Shown one piece after another: positions 34,501 to 50,611 of a DNA stretch of 64,000 nucleotides (the first letter of the stretch is position 1; each line of letters opens with the position of its first letter). The translations under genes were made by a program, and so were the position numbers. The notes below the pieces were generated by a model. The model searched no databases, was not told where the DNA came from, and saw nothing but the letters and a program-made list of their open reading frames with translations. The DNA comes from Xanthostigma xanthostigma (Eukaryota; Arthropoda; Insecta; Raphidioptera; Raphidiidae): contig OY754467.1 of NCBI GenBank assembly GCA_963575645.1, forward strand, positions 806,001 through 870,000. Reading direction: 5' to 3'.

Positions 34501-36729
34501 TTGTTCTTTCTGTTAAAGTATCATTTACCTGGATATCTTTACCATTTTTGAAGTTAGGGTGCCTGCCAGTTGTATAGTTATAAGGGCATACTGAAAATTC
34601 AAACATGATATAATAATTACATTCGACAAATATTCAAAATTATTAATGTCATTTTGATAGAAATAAAATTAATCGTCATATATTTTCATTAATAAAATTA
34701 CGTTATAACAACGTAATTTTATTAATTTATTTAATTTTATTTCTATCAAAATGACATTGATAATTTTGAATATTTTTCGAATGTAATTATTATATCATGT
34801 TTGAATTTTCAGTATGCCCTTATAACTATACAATGTATAAAATATATAATTCTAGTTTTGAATTACAGAATAAGTATAGAAATTGCCAGAAGTGCACTGA
34901 TTTTTCGCAACATTAGCGCCTTCTGGCGGCTCTTTATCTTCCGCCTAGCCTTCTGGCAATTTTTTCCCTACTTACTTGTACTATCTCCTATTATTCTGCA
35001 AATTTTCAGCTCTGCACCGAGTTACCCATTTTCTCCGTAGCCAGCTCTCCGTCTATTTCTGAATAATCGAGTTCGTATTATTATTATTATTTCATTGAAA
35101 TCGCTTACACAATTATGGAAACAAAAAATAATACACTTTTTTTTCTATTGGCTATATCATAAAATTTTAAGGTACCAAGAAAACTAAAATATGACATCTG
35201 TATAGTGTGGTTATTTTAATTTAATTTTTCATTATTTTTTTTCATTATCTACAAAGGAAAATGTTTTATAAAAGTTTTTTTTTAAGTAGAAAATGATTCA
35301 CTGTGTACTGCTAGATGGGTACAGTGGTTCAGCCTTGAGTACACAGTGTCTCGTGTAGGTTTACAGTGAATCACTATAATTAAAAATGGGTTTTATCGAT
35401 GCTTTATCAAAGAAATAAAATAAAAATGCAGACATTAACTGGTTGATTAGTAAATTGTTACGTTGCTTACCATACTTACCTATCTAATAAGTAAAATTCC
35501 ATTATTATTAATAAATTTGTAATTTTTGCAGTATTGTAATCATTTTGTAGTGATAATAGTCACAGCAGCCGATTCACTTGTTTTTTTTTTGTTAAAATAA
35601 AAAAAAAATGTTAGATACAGTGTGGATCATGATTCACTGTCTATTCAGTCTACTTGAACCACTGTGTACTGACCGGCTATTTTGATGTCTCACGTCAAAA
35701 ATTTTAACTTTAGTTTAGGTTTGGATTATAATTGTTACGTTAAAATGTACCTAAATATGTGCAGTTTACAATGAAACAAAAACATGCAAATAAGTAGTAC
35801 CGTCGATTGACTAAAGTACGATGAAGCTTATTTCGTAAAAAAAAGTTTTGACACATAAAAACAAACAATTACATGTATCACTTGAACTGAAAAGCACACG
35901 TGGCTGACGTTTACTATAGACGACTTCACGTCAATAGTTATTGGCGTAACTAGTAGTCTAAGTCATTTATCGCGCTGACAGGTCATGACTTAGCCTACAA
36001 GTTGCGCCCATAATTTTATTCAACAATTGCGCGTTATTCATGTTTTATTTATTGTTATTAATGAGATGTTGTAAATATCTATTTATTTCTATATAAAAAA
36101 AACTGTCAATACTAACAGCACCAAACAGCACGATTCAATGTTTTGGTTTGAGGTTAGCCGGTTATGAATAAACTCCATGTCGAAAACATTCGGCCTCTCA
36201 ATTTTAGTCTCAATGGGTAACAACGGAGTTGTTGTTACCTACTATTTCGTTACGACTCAGTAAATAGTTACGTTTATTTTCATTACTCCACAATGGCCGA
36301 GCTAGTAGGAATCTTCATTGAGTTATGACAAGTAATTGCCACCAGTCGGTAAATGGCTATTTAGGGTTCGGTTTTTAGGCATGATAAAACATGAATAACG
36401 CGCATGAGTTGAATAAATATACATTGTTATATTATGAAAAGAATGGCGTTATAGATCAATCTTATTTCGTTTTTAGCAATGATTCACTGTACCCGCTTGA
36501 GCCACTGTTGACAACTTGACCCTACTTGTCTTTTGTTTAGTTGTTTAAACAAATGAGCATTTGTTCTCAGGTGGTCGTCACAAACACAGTGCCGCACGAA
36601 CTTCAGAAGATGCAGTGCCACAAAATAAAAACTGTCGATATTTCGGTTCTGTTGTCCGAAGCAATTCGTCGCATCCACAACAAGGAATCCATGTCGTATT
36701 TGTTCAAGAATGTTACACTCGAAGATTAA
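28328..36729 (+). CDS. PRPSAP: PRPP synthetase-associated protein (whole gene, 5 coding exons)
   Basis: Regulatory, probably non-catalytic subunit of the cytosolic ribose-phosphate pyrophosphokinase complex, which makes PRPP from ribose-5-phosphate and ATP. Coding exons: 28328-28524, 29315-29603, 30385-30690, 31135-31281, 36571-36729; all introns are GT-AG and in phase, giving 365 residues, the usual PRPSAP length. Visible landmarks: the N-terminal SGNSHPELA and [18 protein letters not shown] segments (residues ~13-63), [16 protein letters not shown] and [16 protein letters not shown] (exon 2), the [14 protein letters not shown] block, a Ser/Pro-rich insert at about 204-247 typical of PRPSAP and absent from [19 protein letters not shown], and the C-terminal [16 protein letters not shown]. 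The PRPP-binding loop reads DDLIDDVQS and lacks the Thr-Cys-Gly-Thr signature of active PRPS, which argues for a regulatory role. A possible acceptor (TTTATTTAG) just before 28284 suggests an upstream 5' UTR exon. No canonical AATAAA was seen in the 280 bp after the stop; ATTAAA overlaps the stop codon. Confidence 0.95.
28701..29269 (+). mobile_element. Decayed mariner-type TIR element in PRPSAP intron 1
   Basis: Inverted arms of ~70 bp (28701-28771 and 29199-29269) share CAGTATGTAAAC, GTAAGGTGCACATAGGG and TGGATCAGAGT. Between them, at 28968-29033, a frame reads [19 protein letters not shown] then NRW, which resembles the segment just before the RSPDLTPLDF-type catalytic Asp of insect IS630/mariner transposases. 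The rest of the transposase is gone. Confidence 0.6.
29315..29603 (+). CDS. PRPSAP: PRPSAP coding exon 2
   Basis: The acceptor is TGTCGCAG|G and the donor AGT|GTAAGT. The first base completes Lys66. It reads [18 protein letters not shown], then [23 protein letters not shown] and [12 protein letters not shown], the most conserved PRPSAP stretch (residues 67-162). Confidence 0.95.
29699..29952. mobile_element. Palindromic MITE in PRPSAP intron 2
   Basis: Arms of about 90 bp (29699-29791 and 29870-29952) are near-perfect reverse complements. Both contain GAACCGACTTCAAAATAT or its variant and GGAGTCGGTGTCA. Only ~80 bp separate them, so single strands would fold into a long hairpin. Confidence 0.8.
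30051..30102 (-). ncRNA. Hammerhead-ribozyme-like motif in a Penelope-type tail relic
   Basis: Read on the minus strand the parts occur in hammerhead order: stem I TTAGTG, core CTGAAGA (fits CUGANGA), one extra T, stem II GAGAGC/GCTCTC with loop ATA, core GAAA, self-complementary stem III TGTACA, an ATC cleavage triplet, and stem I partner CACTAA. Penelope-like retroelements are known to carry hammerheads whose short stem III works as a dimer. The extra T after the core and a 5-nt unpaired stretch before it make activity uncertain. No reverse transcriptase was seen nearby. Confidence 0.45.
30121..30345 (+). mobile_element. GTCAGATGGCAG-box element, copy 4 (3' fragment in PRPSAP intron 2)
   Basis: Only the last ~225 bp remain, ending in CCTTAGCGTATTAATATATA, 40 bp before PRPSAP exon 3. 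Confidence 0.8.
30385..30690 (+). CDS. PRPSAP: PRPSAP coding exon 3
   Basis: The acceptor is TTTTTCAG|ATC and the donor GTG|GTATGT. It encodes residues 163-264, including the linker insert rich in Ser and Pro ([10 protein letters not shown]) that separates PRPSAP from catalytic PRPS, and ends in [13 protein letters not shown]. It is notably GC-rich against its AT-rich surroundings. Confidence 0.95.
30883..31089. mobile_element. Short dispersed repeat (GGAGTGCCGGCAG family), copy 2, in PRPSAP intron 3
   Basis: It shares TTGCACTCCGGGAGTGCC, ACGATATTTCAACGCTAGA and TTTAACATTTTTTACCCATT with the copies at 11157, 39557 and 51548. It is truncated at its right end, and the terminal AAGAAGTTTTCACTTC block is missing. 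Confidence 0.75.
31135..31281 (+). CDS. PRPSAP: PRPSAP coding exon 4
   Basis: The acceptor is TTTCAAG|GAT and the donor GAG|GTAAGA. It encodes residues 265-313: [20 protein letters not shown], then [18 protein letters not shown]. This is the position of the PRPP loop in catalytic enzymes, here degenerate as in other PRPSAPs. Confidence 0.95.
31968..33008. mobile_element. Fold-back element with THAP-like gene relic
   Basis: In both arms the same gene-like layout is visible: a frame reading [10 protein letters not shown] (left arm, from about 32139), like the C-x-x-H half of a THAP zinc finger, then a frame break, a GTAAGT donor-like site, ~120 bp, a TCTACAG acceptor-like site, and a frame reading [19 protein letters not shown] in the right arm. 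THAP domains occur in P-element-type transposases. This is a pseudogene: both arms carry stops and indels. Confidence 0.4.
33079..33174 (+). pseudogene. Helitron Rep/helicase N-domain fragment
   Basis: An ATG-initiated frame reads [20 protein letters not shown] then [10 protein letters not shown]. The FYxYRxxxR...NPL...LFQQY pattern matches the N-terminal Helitron-like domain of insect Helitron proteins. The frame then runs into hairpin-rich DNA and stops at 33246, so only ~30 residues are protein-like. No Rep HUH motif or helicase is present. Confidence 0.45.
33186..33470. repeat. Cluster of eight perfect short hairpins with 3-nt loops
   Basis: Stems and loops in order: GGAAGC-GAA (33186-33200), AGAACC-TAC (33205-33219), GAGCC-GAA (33228-33240), GCGGGGC-GCA (33263-33279), GTGGAG with an imperfect inner part around GTA (33300-33318), GAGAACC-TAC (33333-33349), CCGAGC-AAA (33393-33407), TACCGCTA-AAC (33452-33470). 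Seven are perfect; the fifth has one mismatch. The block CCACAAA..GGAAGCGA..AGAGAACCTACGGTTCT occurs twice, partly degenerate. A related but weaker stretch lies at about 54745-54835. Confidence 0.85.
33963..34029 (+). repeat. tRNA-like (SINE-head-like) segment
   Basis: GGCGTAATGGTTATGCC resembles an A-box region and GGTCCTGGGTTCGATTCC a B box at about the right spacing, followed by a T-rich tract. Acceptor and anticodon stems do not form, so it is a SINE head or tRNA relic rather than a working tRNA gene. Confidence 0.4.
35291..35690. repeat. Inverted GATTCACTGT boxes in PRPSAP intron 4
   Basis: The box GATTCACTGT or its complement occurs at about 35293, 35363, 35631 and again at 36480, next to variants of GAACCACTGTGTACT. 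The arrangement looks like the ends of a decayed TIR element that was later split by the insertion at 35934-36416. Confidence 0.4.
35934..36416 (+). mobile_element. TIR/hairpin MITE, copy 2, in PRPSAP intron 4
   Basis: Same orientation and structure as the copy at 2266, with only scattered differences and a small insertion (TTTATTGTTATT-like) near the left TIR. Its right boundary is ~155 bp before PRPSAP exon 5. The high identity of the two copies suggests recent activity. Confidence 0.75.
36571..36729 (+). CDS. PRPSAP: PRPSAP coding exon 5 (last)
   Basis: The acceptor is TTGTTCTCAG|GTG. It encodes residues 314-365 ([16 protein letters not shown] ... [16 protein letters not shown]) and ends in TAA at 36727-36729. 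It is separated from exon 4 by a 5289-bp intron filled with repeats. Confidence 0.95.
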   Translation: MVVTNTVPHELQKMQCHKIKTVDISVLLSEAIRRIHNKESMSYLFKNVTLED

Positions 36730-37015
36730 ATAATATAAAGTATTTTTAATAATATGTTGTAAAGTGTTTAATTATTATAATGGTCGTATTTTTGTTTTGA
36801 AGTCGTGTGGTGAGAAAGGAGTTTTAGAAATTGTATATTATTTTTTGTAAACGTTATCATGATTATAGTACAGTATTATGAAGAAAGGCAAATTTTATTC
36901 TTATAATTGAAAAAACATTCAGCATGTTGTTTACTATCAGCGAGCCATTTTCTACCGAATTTGAATCAGATAACTTCTCGTTTGTAGTCGATTATTGACA
37001 TTTACCAAAAACACG

Positions 37016-39250
37016 GCAGCTTATACTAACACGAAATGACACTCCAAATCAAAAAATAAGCTCAACTTTTGGTTCGGTGGGCATTTAAAGTGTTTTTAAA
37101 CACCGAAGCAACATTCGAACGCCTCTATCTCCGAAACGGTTATAGATACACACCTCCGGGTGCGCTCGTTGAATTCAGCGTGTCGTCTTCTATCAGTACA
37201 CCGAATTTTAAATGCATCCGATGCGTATTCCAGACTTTCCAGAAAACCACTTCAAACGAGTCTATCTTCGAAACGGTAAGTGATACGAAGCAACGGAGGG
37301 GCTTACTGACTTCAGCGTGTCATTTTACATAAGCCTACCGAATTTGAATCGGATCCGAGAGGATGTCCAAAATCGTCTTAAAAAAATCACAAAAAAACTA
37401 AGGCATACTATGGGAAAAATCGCGTTTTTTGTCGATTTTCAACATTTTCCAATGACTCGTTTTTCTGGTCCAGACGGCTTATACTAACACTAAATGACAC
37501 TCCGAATAAAAAAATAAGCTCAACTTTTGGTTCGGTGGGCATTTAAAGTGTTTTTAAACACCGAAGCAACATTCGAACGCCTCTATCTCCGAAACGGTTA
37601 TAGATACACACCTCCGGGTGCGCTCGTTGAATTCAGCGTGTCGTCTTCTATCAGTACACCGAATTTTAAATGCATCCGATGCGTATTCCAGACTTTCCAG
37701 AAAAACACTTCGAACGGGTCTATCTTCGAAACGGTAAGTGATACGAAGCAACGGAGGGGCTTACTGACTTCAGCGTGTCATTTTACATAAGCCTACCGAA
37801 TTTGAATCGGATCCGTGAGGTTGTGTAAAATCGTCTTAAAAAAATCACAAAAAAACTAAGGCTATAACTATGGGAAAAATCGCGTTTTTTGTCGATTTTC
37901 AACATTTTCCAATGACTCGTTTTTCTGGTCCAGACGGCTTATACTAACACTAAATGACACTCCGAATCAAAAAATAAGCTCAACTTTTGGTTCGGTGGGC
38001 ATTTAAAGTGTTTTTAAACACCGAAGCAACATTGGAACGCCTCTATCTCCGAAACGGTTATAGATACAGACCTCCGGGTGCGCTCGTTGAATTCAGCGTG
38101 TCGTCTTCTATCAGTACACCGAATTTTAAATGCATCCGATGCGTATTCCAGACTTTCCAGAAAACCACTTCAAACGAGTCTATCTTCGAAACGGTAAGTG
38201 ATACGAAGCAACGGAGGGGCTTACTGACTTCAGCGTGTCATTTTACATAAGCCTACCGAATTTGAATCGGATCCGAGAGGATGTCCAAAATCGTCTTAAA
38301 AAAATCACAAAAAAACTAAGGCTATACTATGGGAAAAATCGCGTTTTTTGTCGATTTTCAACATTTTCCAATGACTCGTTTTTCTGGTCCAGACGGCTTA
38401 TACTAACACTAAATGACACTCCGAATCAAAAAATAAGCTCAACTTTTGGTTCGGTGGGCATTTAAAGTGTTTTTAAACACCGAAGCAACATTCGAACGCC
38501 TCTATCTCCGAAACGGTTATAGATACAGACCTCCGGGTGCGCTCGTTGAATTCAGCGTGTCGTCTTCTATCAGTACACCGAATTTTAAATGCATCCGATG
38601 CGTATTCCAGACTTTCCAGAAAAACACTTCGAACGGGTCTATCTTCGAAACGGTAAGTGATACGAAGCAACGGAGGGGCTTACTGACTTCAGCGTGTCAT
38701 TTTACATAAGCCTACCGAATTTGAATCGGATCCGAGAGGATGTCCAAAATCGTCTTAAAAAAATCACAAAAAAACTAAGGCTATACTATGGGAAAAATCG
38801 CGTTTTTTGTCGATTTTCAACATTTTCCAATGACTCGTTTTTCTGGTCCAGACGGCTTATACTAACACTAAATGACACTCCGAATAAAAAAATAAGCTCA
38901 ACTTTTGGTTCGGTGGGCATTTAAAGTGTTTTTAAACACCGAAGCAACATTCGAACGCCTCTATCTCCGAAACGGTTATAGATACAGACCTCCGGGTGCG
39001 CTCGTTGAATTCAGCGTGTCGTCTTCTATCAGTACACCGAATTTTAAATGCATCCGATGCGTATTCCAGACTTTCCAGAAAACCACTTCAAACGAGTCTA
39101 TCTTCGAAACGGTAAGTGATACGAAGCAACGGAGGGGCTTATTGACTTCAGCGTGTCATTTTACATAAGCCTACCGAATTTGAATCGGATCTGAGAGGAT
39201 GTCCAAAATCGTCTTAAAAAAATCACAAAAAAACTAAGGCTATACTATGG
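37016..39250 (+). repeat. Tandem array, five ~459-bp units, downstream of PRPSAP
   Basis: Unit landmarks (GGTTCGGTGGGCATTTAAAG) recur at about 37069, 37527, 37987, 38446 and 38905, giving periods of 458-460 bp. Each unit contains an inner duplication marked by CTATCT[C/T]CGAAACGGT. Each unit leaves an 87-codon frame open, but this follows from the repeat and has no recognisable product. A diverged sixth unit fragment lies at 39355-39552, cut off by a dispersed repeat. Confidence 0.95.
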
Positions 39251-39354
39251 GAAAAACGGTATTAGATACAAACCTCCGTGTGCGCTTGTTGAATTCAGAT
39301 ATTGTCCAAAAAGTTAGTCGATTTTAGACTATTTCACTTTTCGTGTCGACACAG

Positions 39355-39552
39355 CTTATACTTACAGGAAATGACAGTCTAAATAATAAAATTCGTACGC
39401 TCGTCGAATTTAGAATGCCTCTTTCGATCAGTATTCCGAATTGGAAATGCATTCGATACGTATTCCAGATTTTCAAGAAAAGCACTCCGAAAGGGTATAT
39501 ATTTCAAACGGTAAGAGATACAGCGCAATGGATGGGTGCGGTGACAGGACAA
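39355..39552 (+). repeat. Diverged sixth unit fragment of the 459-bp array
   Basis: ACAGCTTATACTTACAGG, CGCTCGTCGAATTTAGA, TTGGAAATGCATTCGATACG and TTTCAAACGGTAAGAGATAC align with the array unit at much lower identity. It ends where the dispersed repeat at 39557 begins. Confidence 0.75.
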
Positions 39553-39556
39553 AAAA

Positions 39557-39868
39557 AAAGACGGGTTGCACTCCGGGAGTGTCGGCAGAAGTGAAAACTT
39601 GAATATTAACGTCTTAATTTTTTGCATTTAGAAGCATTGTTTATTTATTGACAACACTTGTAAATAAAATGGTTTGTATCATAGATTGCATTTTTATGTA
39701 CGATATTTCAACGCTAGATGTCTAACGTTGTATAAAAAGTATCTGGCAATTACTATCACTTAGAGAGTCTCACCCAGTTCTTACTTTACCTGACGCGAGT
39801 TTAACATTTTTTACCCATTACAAAAAAAGTGTCCAACGCCGCTAAAGAAGTTTTCACTTCAAAAACTA
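39557..39868. mobile_element. Short dispersed repeat (GGAGTGCCGGCAG family), copy 3
   Basis: Full-length. A-run, then GACGGGTTGCACTCCGGGAG at the left, and AAGAAGTTTTCACTTCAAAA at the right, whose core is the complement of GAAGTGAAAACTT near the left end. GCACTCC-G-GGAGTGC is a tight hairpin. No ORF. Confidence 0.8.
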
Positions 39869-40785
39869 GTTTATAAATAGCTTTTAGATGTTGCTATGAA
39901 AAAATGTGTTGGGATATGCTAAAAATGTAAGCTTTATTAAATAAATACAAAATTTTGTACACTGAGTTAAATTTATTCATTTTATAGCATTGATAGTCGT
40001 GCGTAATCTTCTCGAGTTTTTCTGCGTGTATACTTATGTATTGTCAGCTCTGCAGAATTGCGATTTGTTTGGAACTTTTTTTATTAAAAAAACCTTCACT
40101 ATAAGAACTAATTAAAAAAAAGAATATTTTTAGTATCTTCGAAATGAGTTTCTTCCATTGGAATGCCATTTATTTAAATCAGATCGGTAACGATAACAAT
40201 CCGCGAACGGACCAACACTATACCGAAGTTTCCGACCGTTTACGAGTTAAAGAGGCCAACGACAAACAGGAGTCTCACGGGTTCATATTTTAGAAAAGCG
40301 TCTAAGGAATGCCGGTAGCATTGATAACGACGCGTCTTGATCAGTTGCGGTATTATATTTATTATACTGTACCATACAAACAGCCGTAAAGTAAAAACTT
40401 ATCGTAGCTCTGCCTGTGTCGTATGCAGAAGACCGCAGGTGCAAATCCAGTGACTGTCAATATTTATTTTTTTTGCAACTATTCCATAGTCCACTTCATG
40501 TTTATTTATAAATTTTTTCTTCATAACTCGATCGAAAGTACATACTTTCGGCATCAATTGTGAGGCAGAAAGTCTAACATTTAGGCATTGGTGGGACTAC
40601 ACGCACTGAGTACGTACGTTCGGGCGGCAGTAAAGAAAAACAACCTACCAACCATTGTTTAGATGTTTTCATAGCAACCTTATTGCATTTTAGCTAATAG
40701 TCGCGACCAGCTGTCATCCGTGTTTTTACGTATAACCTCAAAGCTGCTTGCTTGGAATTTATCTGTGTTTTTATGTAATTAATTA
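39869..40785. other. Convergent intergenic region
   Basis: No coding signal. 40415-40460 (CGCAGGTGCAAATCCAG) weakly resembles a B box. Confidence 0.5.
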
Positions 40786-41498
40786 AGGAGGTTGAGCCGT
40801 TTTACGAAGATAATGAAAAAAATCTGAAATAAAGTTTTTTTACTAGATTTTTTTATGACAAAATTTTCTGTAAAAAATTCAAAATCATTAGGAGATTTAT
40901 AAAGTTAAAAATTAAAAAAAACTTTTACATGTAGTCTTACGGAAAATATGTCAACCTAGCATGCAAACTGTTCATTTTAATTTTTTGCAAATAACCAAAT
41001 AATGTCAGCAGTTTCGAAAACTAACTATGTAAAGCATCGATGCCTTACACATATTTTAATATTTTTTCCAATTTAATTAGGAGACTTTTAATCAATAAAA
41101 AAAAATTATTAAACCTTAGCACTTTTCGATTATGGACTTTTATTCTTGAGTTTTAACAATTTTAACTGAATTTTCAACTTTTTAATGATTTAATTTTAAT
41201 TTTTATTACTTCTAAATTATTTTTTTAATTATTTGCTGCAAAAAATATGTAAAATACAGATATTTACATAAATTTATTTTTTTTAACCTAACTTTGTACA
41301 TAAAATTCAAAAGTTAGTCCAGTAAGTAAAATACTGAAATAATTAATTATAATTAAAAAAAAAATATTTATTTATGCCTTTATGACAATAATTTATTGCT
41401 ATCATCGACTTATAACCTTTTGTAAAAATTTATTATGGAAAAGTTCCCATTTAGAATTCGACTTATTTTTTATTGGGACTGTAACGAATCAACCTCCT
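40786..41498. mobile_element. AT-rich MITE with AGGAGGTTGA ends and TA TSD
   Basis: TIRs AGGAGGTTGAgcCGTTTTAC and AGGAGGTTGAttCGTTACAG (second on the minus strand), flanked by TA at 40784 and 41499. 713 bp, over 75% AT, no ORF. Confidence 0.6.
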
Positions 41499-41564
41499 TA
41501 TTGCATTTAATAAGCGTACTTACGACCGAGGTATGAAACAAAATAGTATACTTAGATACTTGCA

Positions 41565-41613
41565 CTGCGCGTCATGATGTCCTCGGCTTCGCCTCAGGCA
41601 TCATGACGCGCAG
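41565..41613. repeat. Strong hairpin
   Basis: CTGCGCGTCATGATG pairs perfectly with CATCATGACGCGCAG across a ~19-nt loop containing CTCGGCTTCGCCTCAG. Confidence 0.85.
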
Positions 41614-43288
41614 GGCAAGAATATCAAACTTTCGGCCCTATTTAAATGAATGGTAGTTTAACTTAGCGGGGTGTTGTTTCTCACAGTGTTGATGCGACGG
41701 CGTTTGTAGCGTGGTAAAAAGGGGACGAGTTCTAGAGAGAGTTACTTAAAAAACGATCGGGGGCAAGCTTCGTGATCTATACCGCCGGCACATCCTAGAC
41801 GCTCGTATATTTAAGTCACTTCGATACGGAAACCTGAAAACCGATGAAAAAGTTGTTCAATACGTTTCGGCGACAATTATAAGTTTCGTTTGCGAAAGTA
41901 TCCTGTGCATACCAAACGCAAATCGGAAAACCTAGTTTTAAATTATACCTGCAGTACTTGAAGGCAACAATCCAAATTTATCTTTCAACCGTTCAGATTA
42001 GCTCAGAGCCGCATTTATAAGTCTTGATTTCGAATCGCCGTTTTTCACAATTTGAGGTTAACTATATGATTTGAGTCGCTTCAATACGAAGTCTTCACGA
42101 GGTACACTACAAAAATCAACCGAAAGATAATTTGTTTCTTTCCAGTACGCCTCCGAGCCATTCTGAGCATCGAGCTTTGGGCGCTCGAAAAGGAAAAAAA
42201 AAACAAAAACTACAATGTGGTCATACTTACTGTTCATCTAAGCCAAAACGCAGTCGCACCGAGGCATAGAGCAGTCTCTCCGAATTGTTCAGCTGTAATT
42301 ATAGATTACAGACAAAACATCAGAACTCTATGACAAATGAATCTATAATAAATGAACAACTTTCATACGCTTCGAGTCTTCCAGGAATTGAATAGTCAAT
42401 TTTATGAAATAACGATTTTTGAGAAGTTTAAAAATAAATCAATAATTAATGAAAAACTGTTATTTGGTTCAAGCAATAAAATATGAAAGTTGTTTATAAT
42501 TGTATAAAAGATTTGTTTGTTGTTTTTTCATCTTAAAAAAATACCTTCAAGCCTGCAGACGAGAAAAATACAGTCTGAACTCAACCGTAGCTAGAGGGTC
42601 TCAGTATCTGAAACAAATATATTAGTTCATATACAGTTTTTTTTAAGCAATACTAGGATAAGTCGGTAAAATAACCAGCCTTGTCGAAAACACTGACACA
42701 CTTGCGCACGGCGATTAAAAAACAAAACACCGCGCGCATCTTTCAAAAGCGCATCGACGAAACAAAAGACAGTCGACTCAATTATCAGTGTTTTTGTTTT
42801 CGGCCGTTTTGCCGTAACTAACATTATAAAATCTGAATCGAACTAGAATATTTTTTATTAAATCTCCTTTTTATTTTAAATATTTCAATCTAATTCACAA
42901 TAAATTTTTATAATTTAAAAACCTGAAATTATGTATTTTATACACTTATCAGTTGTCTGAATTTACAGTTAATAAAAATATATAGAAATAAAGTTACTTC
43001 CGTCCGAGCAAATCACCTAAACTTGTTAGTAACACTTTCATGACCAAATCACAACACTTTTACAATGTCAAATAACAAAATGCAATTTGGTTTTTTTATG
43101 TAAACAACGTCAAAAATAATTCTAATCATTATTATAATACAGATATATTAGATTGTTGATACATTTCGTTGCACTGAAGTTTACCTCTGACCGGACTTCG
43201 CCTCGATAACCAAAAGAAGGCGATCGTCTTGTCCGAAAACGTGCCGCGCGTTAAGTTTAGGTGGGCGGAGCCTTCTCGATCGCTCGGT
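41614..43288. other. Region downstream of PRP4 kinase
   Basis: Includes the kinase 3' UTR, with AATAAA signals on the minus strand at about 42854 and 42870. No gene recognised. Confidence 0.5.
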
Positions 43289-49377
<6,089 letters not shown>

Positions 49378-49476
49378 TGTGGTATTTTGCACAACTGAAT
49401 AAATACTTATAATATATATTATAAACAAAAAGTCTTTTTCAATCTTGTTTTATCTATTTAACATAAAAATTGACAG

Positions 49477-49595
49477 ACATGTCGCCAAGGCTGGAGTTCC
49501 CAAAGTTACAAACAGCACAGCCAACTTAAAAACAACCAAGAAACTTTTCAACCATAGACCTAATTTTATCTTAGACTATGGAGGAATACATCTAT
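49477..49595 (+). CDS. Possible coding exon of an unidentified gene, divergent from PRP4 kinase
   Basis: An open frame reads VAKAGVPKVTNSTANLKTTK, then KLFNHRPNFILDYGGIHL. It is bounded by TTGACAG|ACATG (acceptor-like) and ATCTAT|GTAAGT, a consensus donor. The frame stays open past the donor to 49765. There is no in-frame ATG before the conserved-looking part; the ATG at 49479 is out of frame and stops after 16 codons. It lies only ~100 bp upstream of the PRP4 kinase start on the other strand, so it could be an exon of a divergent gene, a relic, or chance. Confidence 0.25.
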
Positions 49596-49986
49596 GTAAG
49601 TTTTCAACGCTAACCAAAGATCCTCAAAATGTTTCCTCAAGTACAGACGCTAACCAGCTGAAGTCATCGGCGCCAAACATCATTTCTATGCGTTTTTTTA
49701 TGCCGATTAGATTATATAAATATTATTATTATTGTATTTTCTTTGATCATACAATTACAATGTAATATAAACGGCGTAGCTTTTATGATGCACGGGGCAG
49801 ATATGCTTAACATTGTTAAATGTTGTTTTGCTGCTTCATTTTATCGGAACCTTAAATATAATTGATGATTCACGCTCTATTATTTTGAAACCGTAATATA
49901 GAACGAACAATTTCGTTGAAATCGCAATTCATAGTAATCTACATAAAAAAATTGGTTGTCTGTAAAGTCGGTTTACGGACGATAGT

Positions 49987-50611
49987 TTTACGTGATAACG
50001 TATTCCGTAATACATAACCTAAACCTCCCAAAATTTGGTTTCAATCCGCTTATCCTTGGTGTCGGAATGATAAGAAATGTCAAAAGTGACGTTTGCAACT
50101 GTCAAAGTATTATGTTCTAATAATAATTAGTTATTCCAATACTTAACTTAGAAGGCGTTGCATTTCACAAAATACTAATGTCAAAAAATTGAATTAAACA
50201 TTAGAAATGCAGCCGTTTTCATGTTAAGACAAGACATACGTTATCTTCTAATTTCCATGTACGGCAAACAAAGACGACCGACCGCGTCGCGCCATGCATT
50301 AGACAACATTGCATTTATACAGCTATTTTTCTATATAAATTTGTATAAAAAAACTGTTTAGGCAAATTCTGTTATACGAAATCTATGTAAAATGTTCTCC
50401 TCTTTCGTTTAAGACTGGTTTCAAACCGATCTGATTTAAATTGAGCGAGAAATTAGCAAAAAGCACGCACAGGGTCAGGCGGAACGTTACGCGTTACGCG
50501 TTACGAACGTTAGGATTTTAGGAACGTTACACTTTTTCGTGCATGCAGCCGGTGTTTTATCAATTTATAAGATTGGTGATTCATCAATTTATAAGACGTT
50601 ATCACGTCAAA
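49987..50611. mobile_element. TIR element TTTTACGTGATAACGT, copy 2, expanded
   Basis: Same ends as copy 1 but 625 bp, the extra ~500 bp lying after GTATTCCG. Near the right end GTTACGCGTTACGCGTTACG is a small tandem repeat. Located ~600 bp upstream of the PRP4 kinase start. Confidence 0.7.

Larger units (their letters stand above)
31368..35048. repeat. Nested inverted-repeat complex in PRPSAP intron 4
   Basis: The outer arms 31368-31592 and 34834-35048 are inverted copies of a ~215-bp sequence that includes GCCAGAAGGCTAGGCGGAAG and its complement. A second pair lies inside (31968-32395 and 32585-33008, ~420 bp each). A third, very tight pair lies at 34570-34700 and 34705-34833, centred on ACGTTATAACAACGT. 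The layers are sequential rather than fully concentric, which suggests successive insertions. Confidence 0.8.

Noticed and set aside
37069..39168. 87-codon frames repeated five times (MVRWAFKVFLNTEATFERLY)
   Set aside because: They arise from the 459-bp tandem unit. The units share nearly all bases, synonymous or not, so there is no sign of coding selection.
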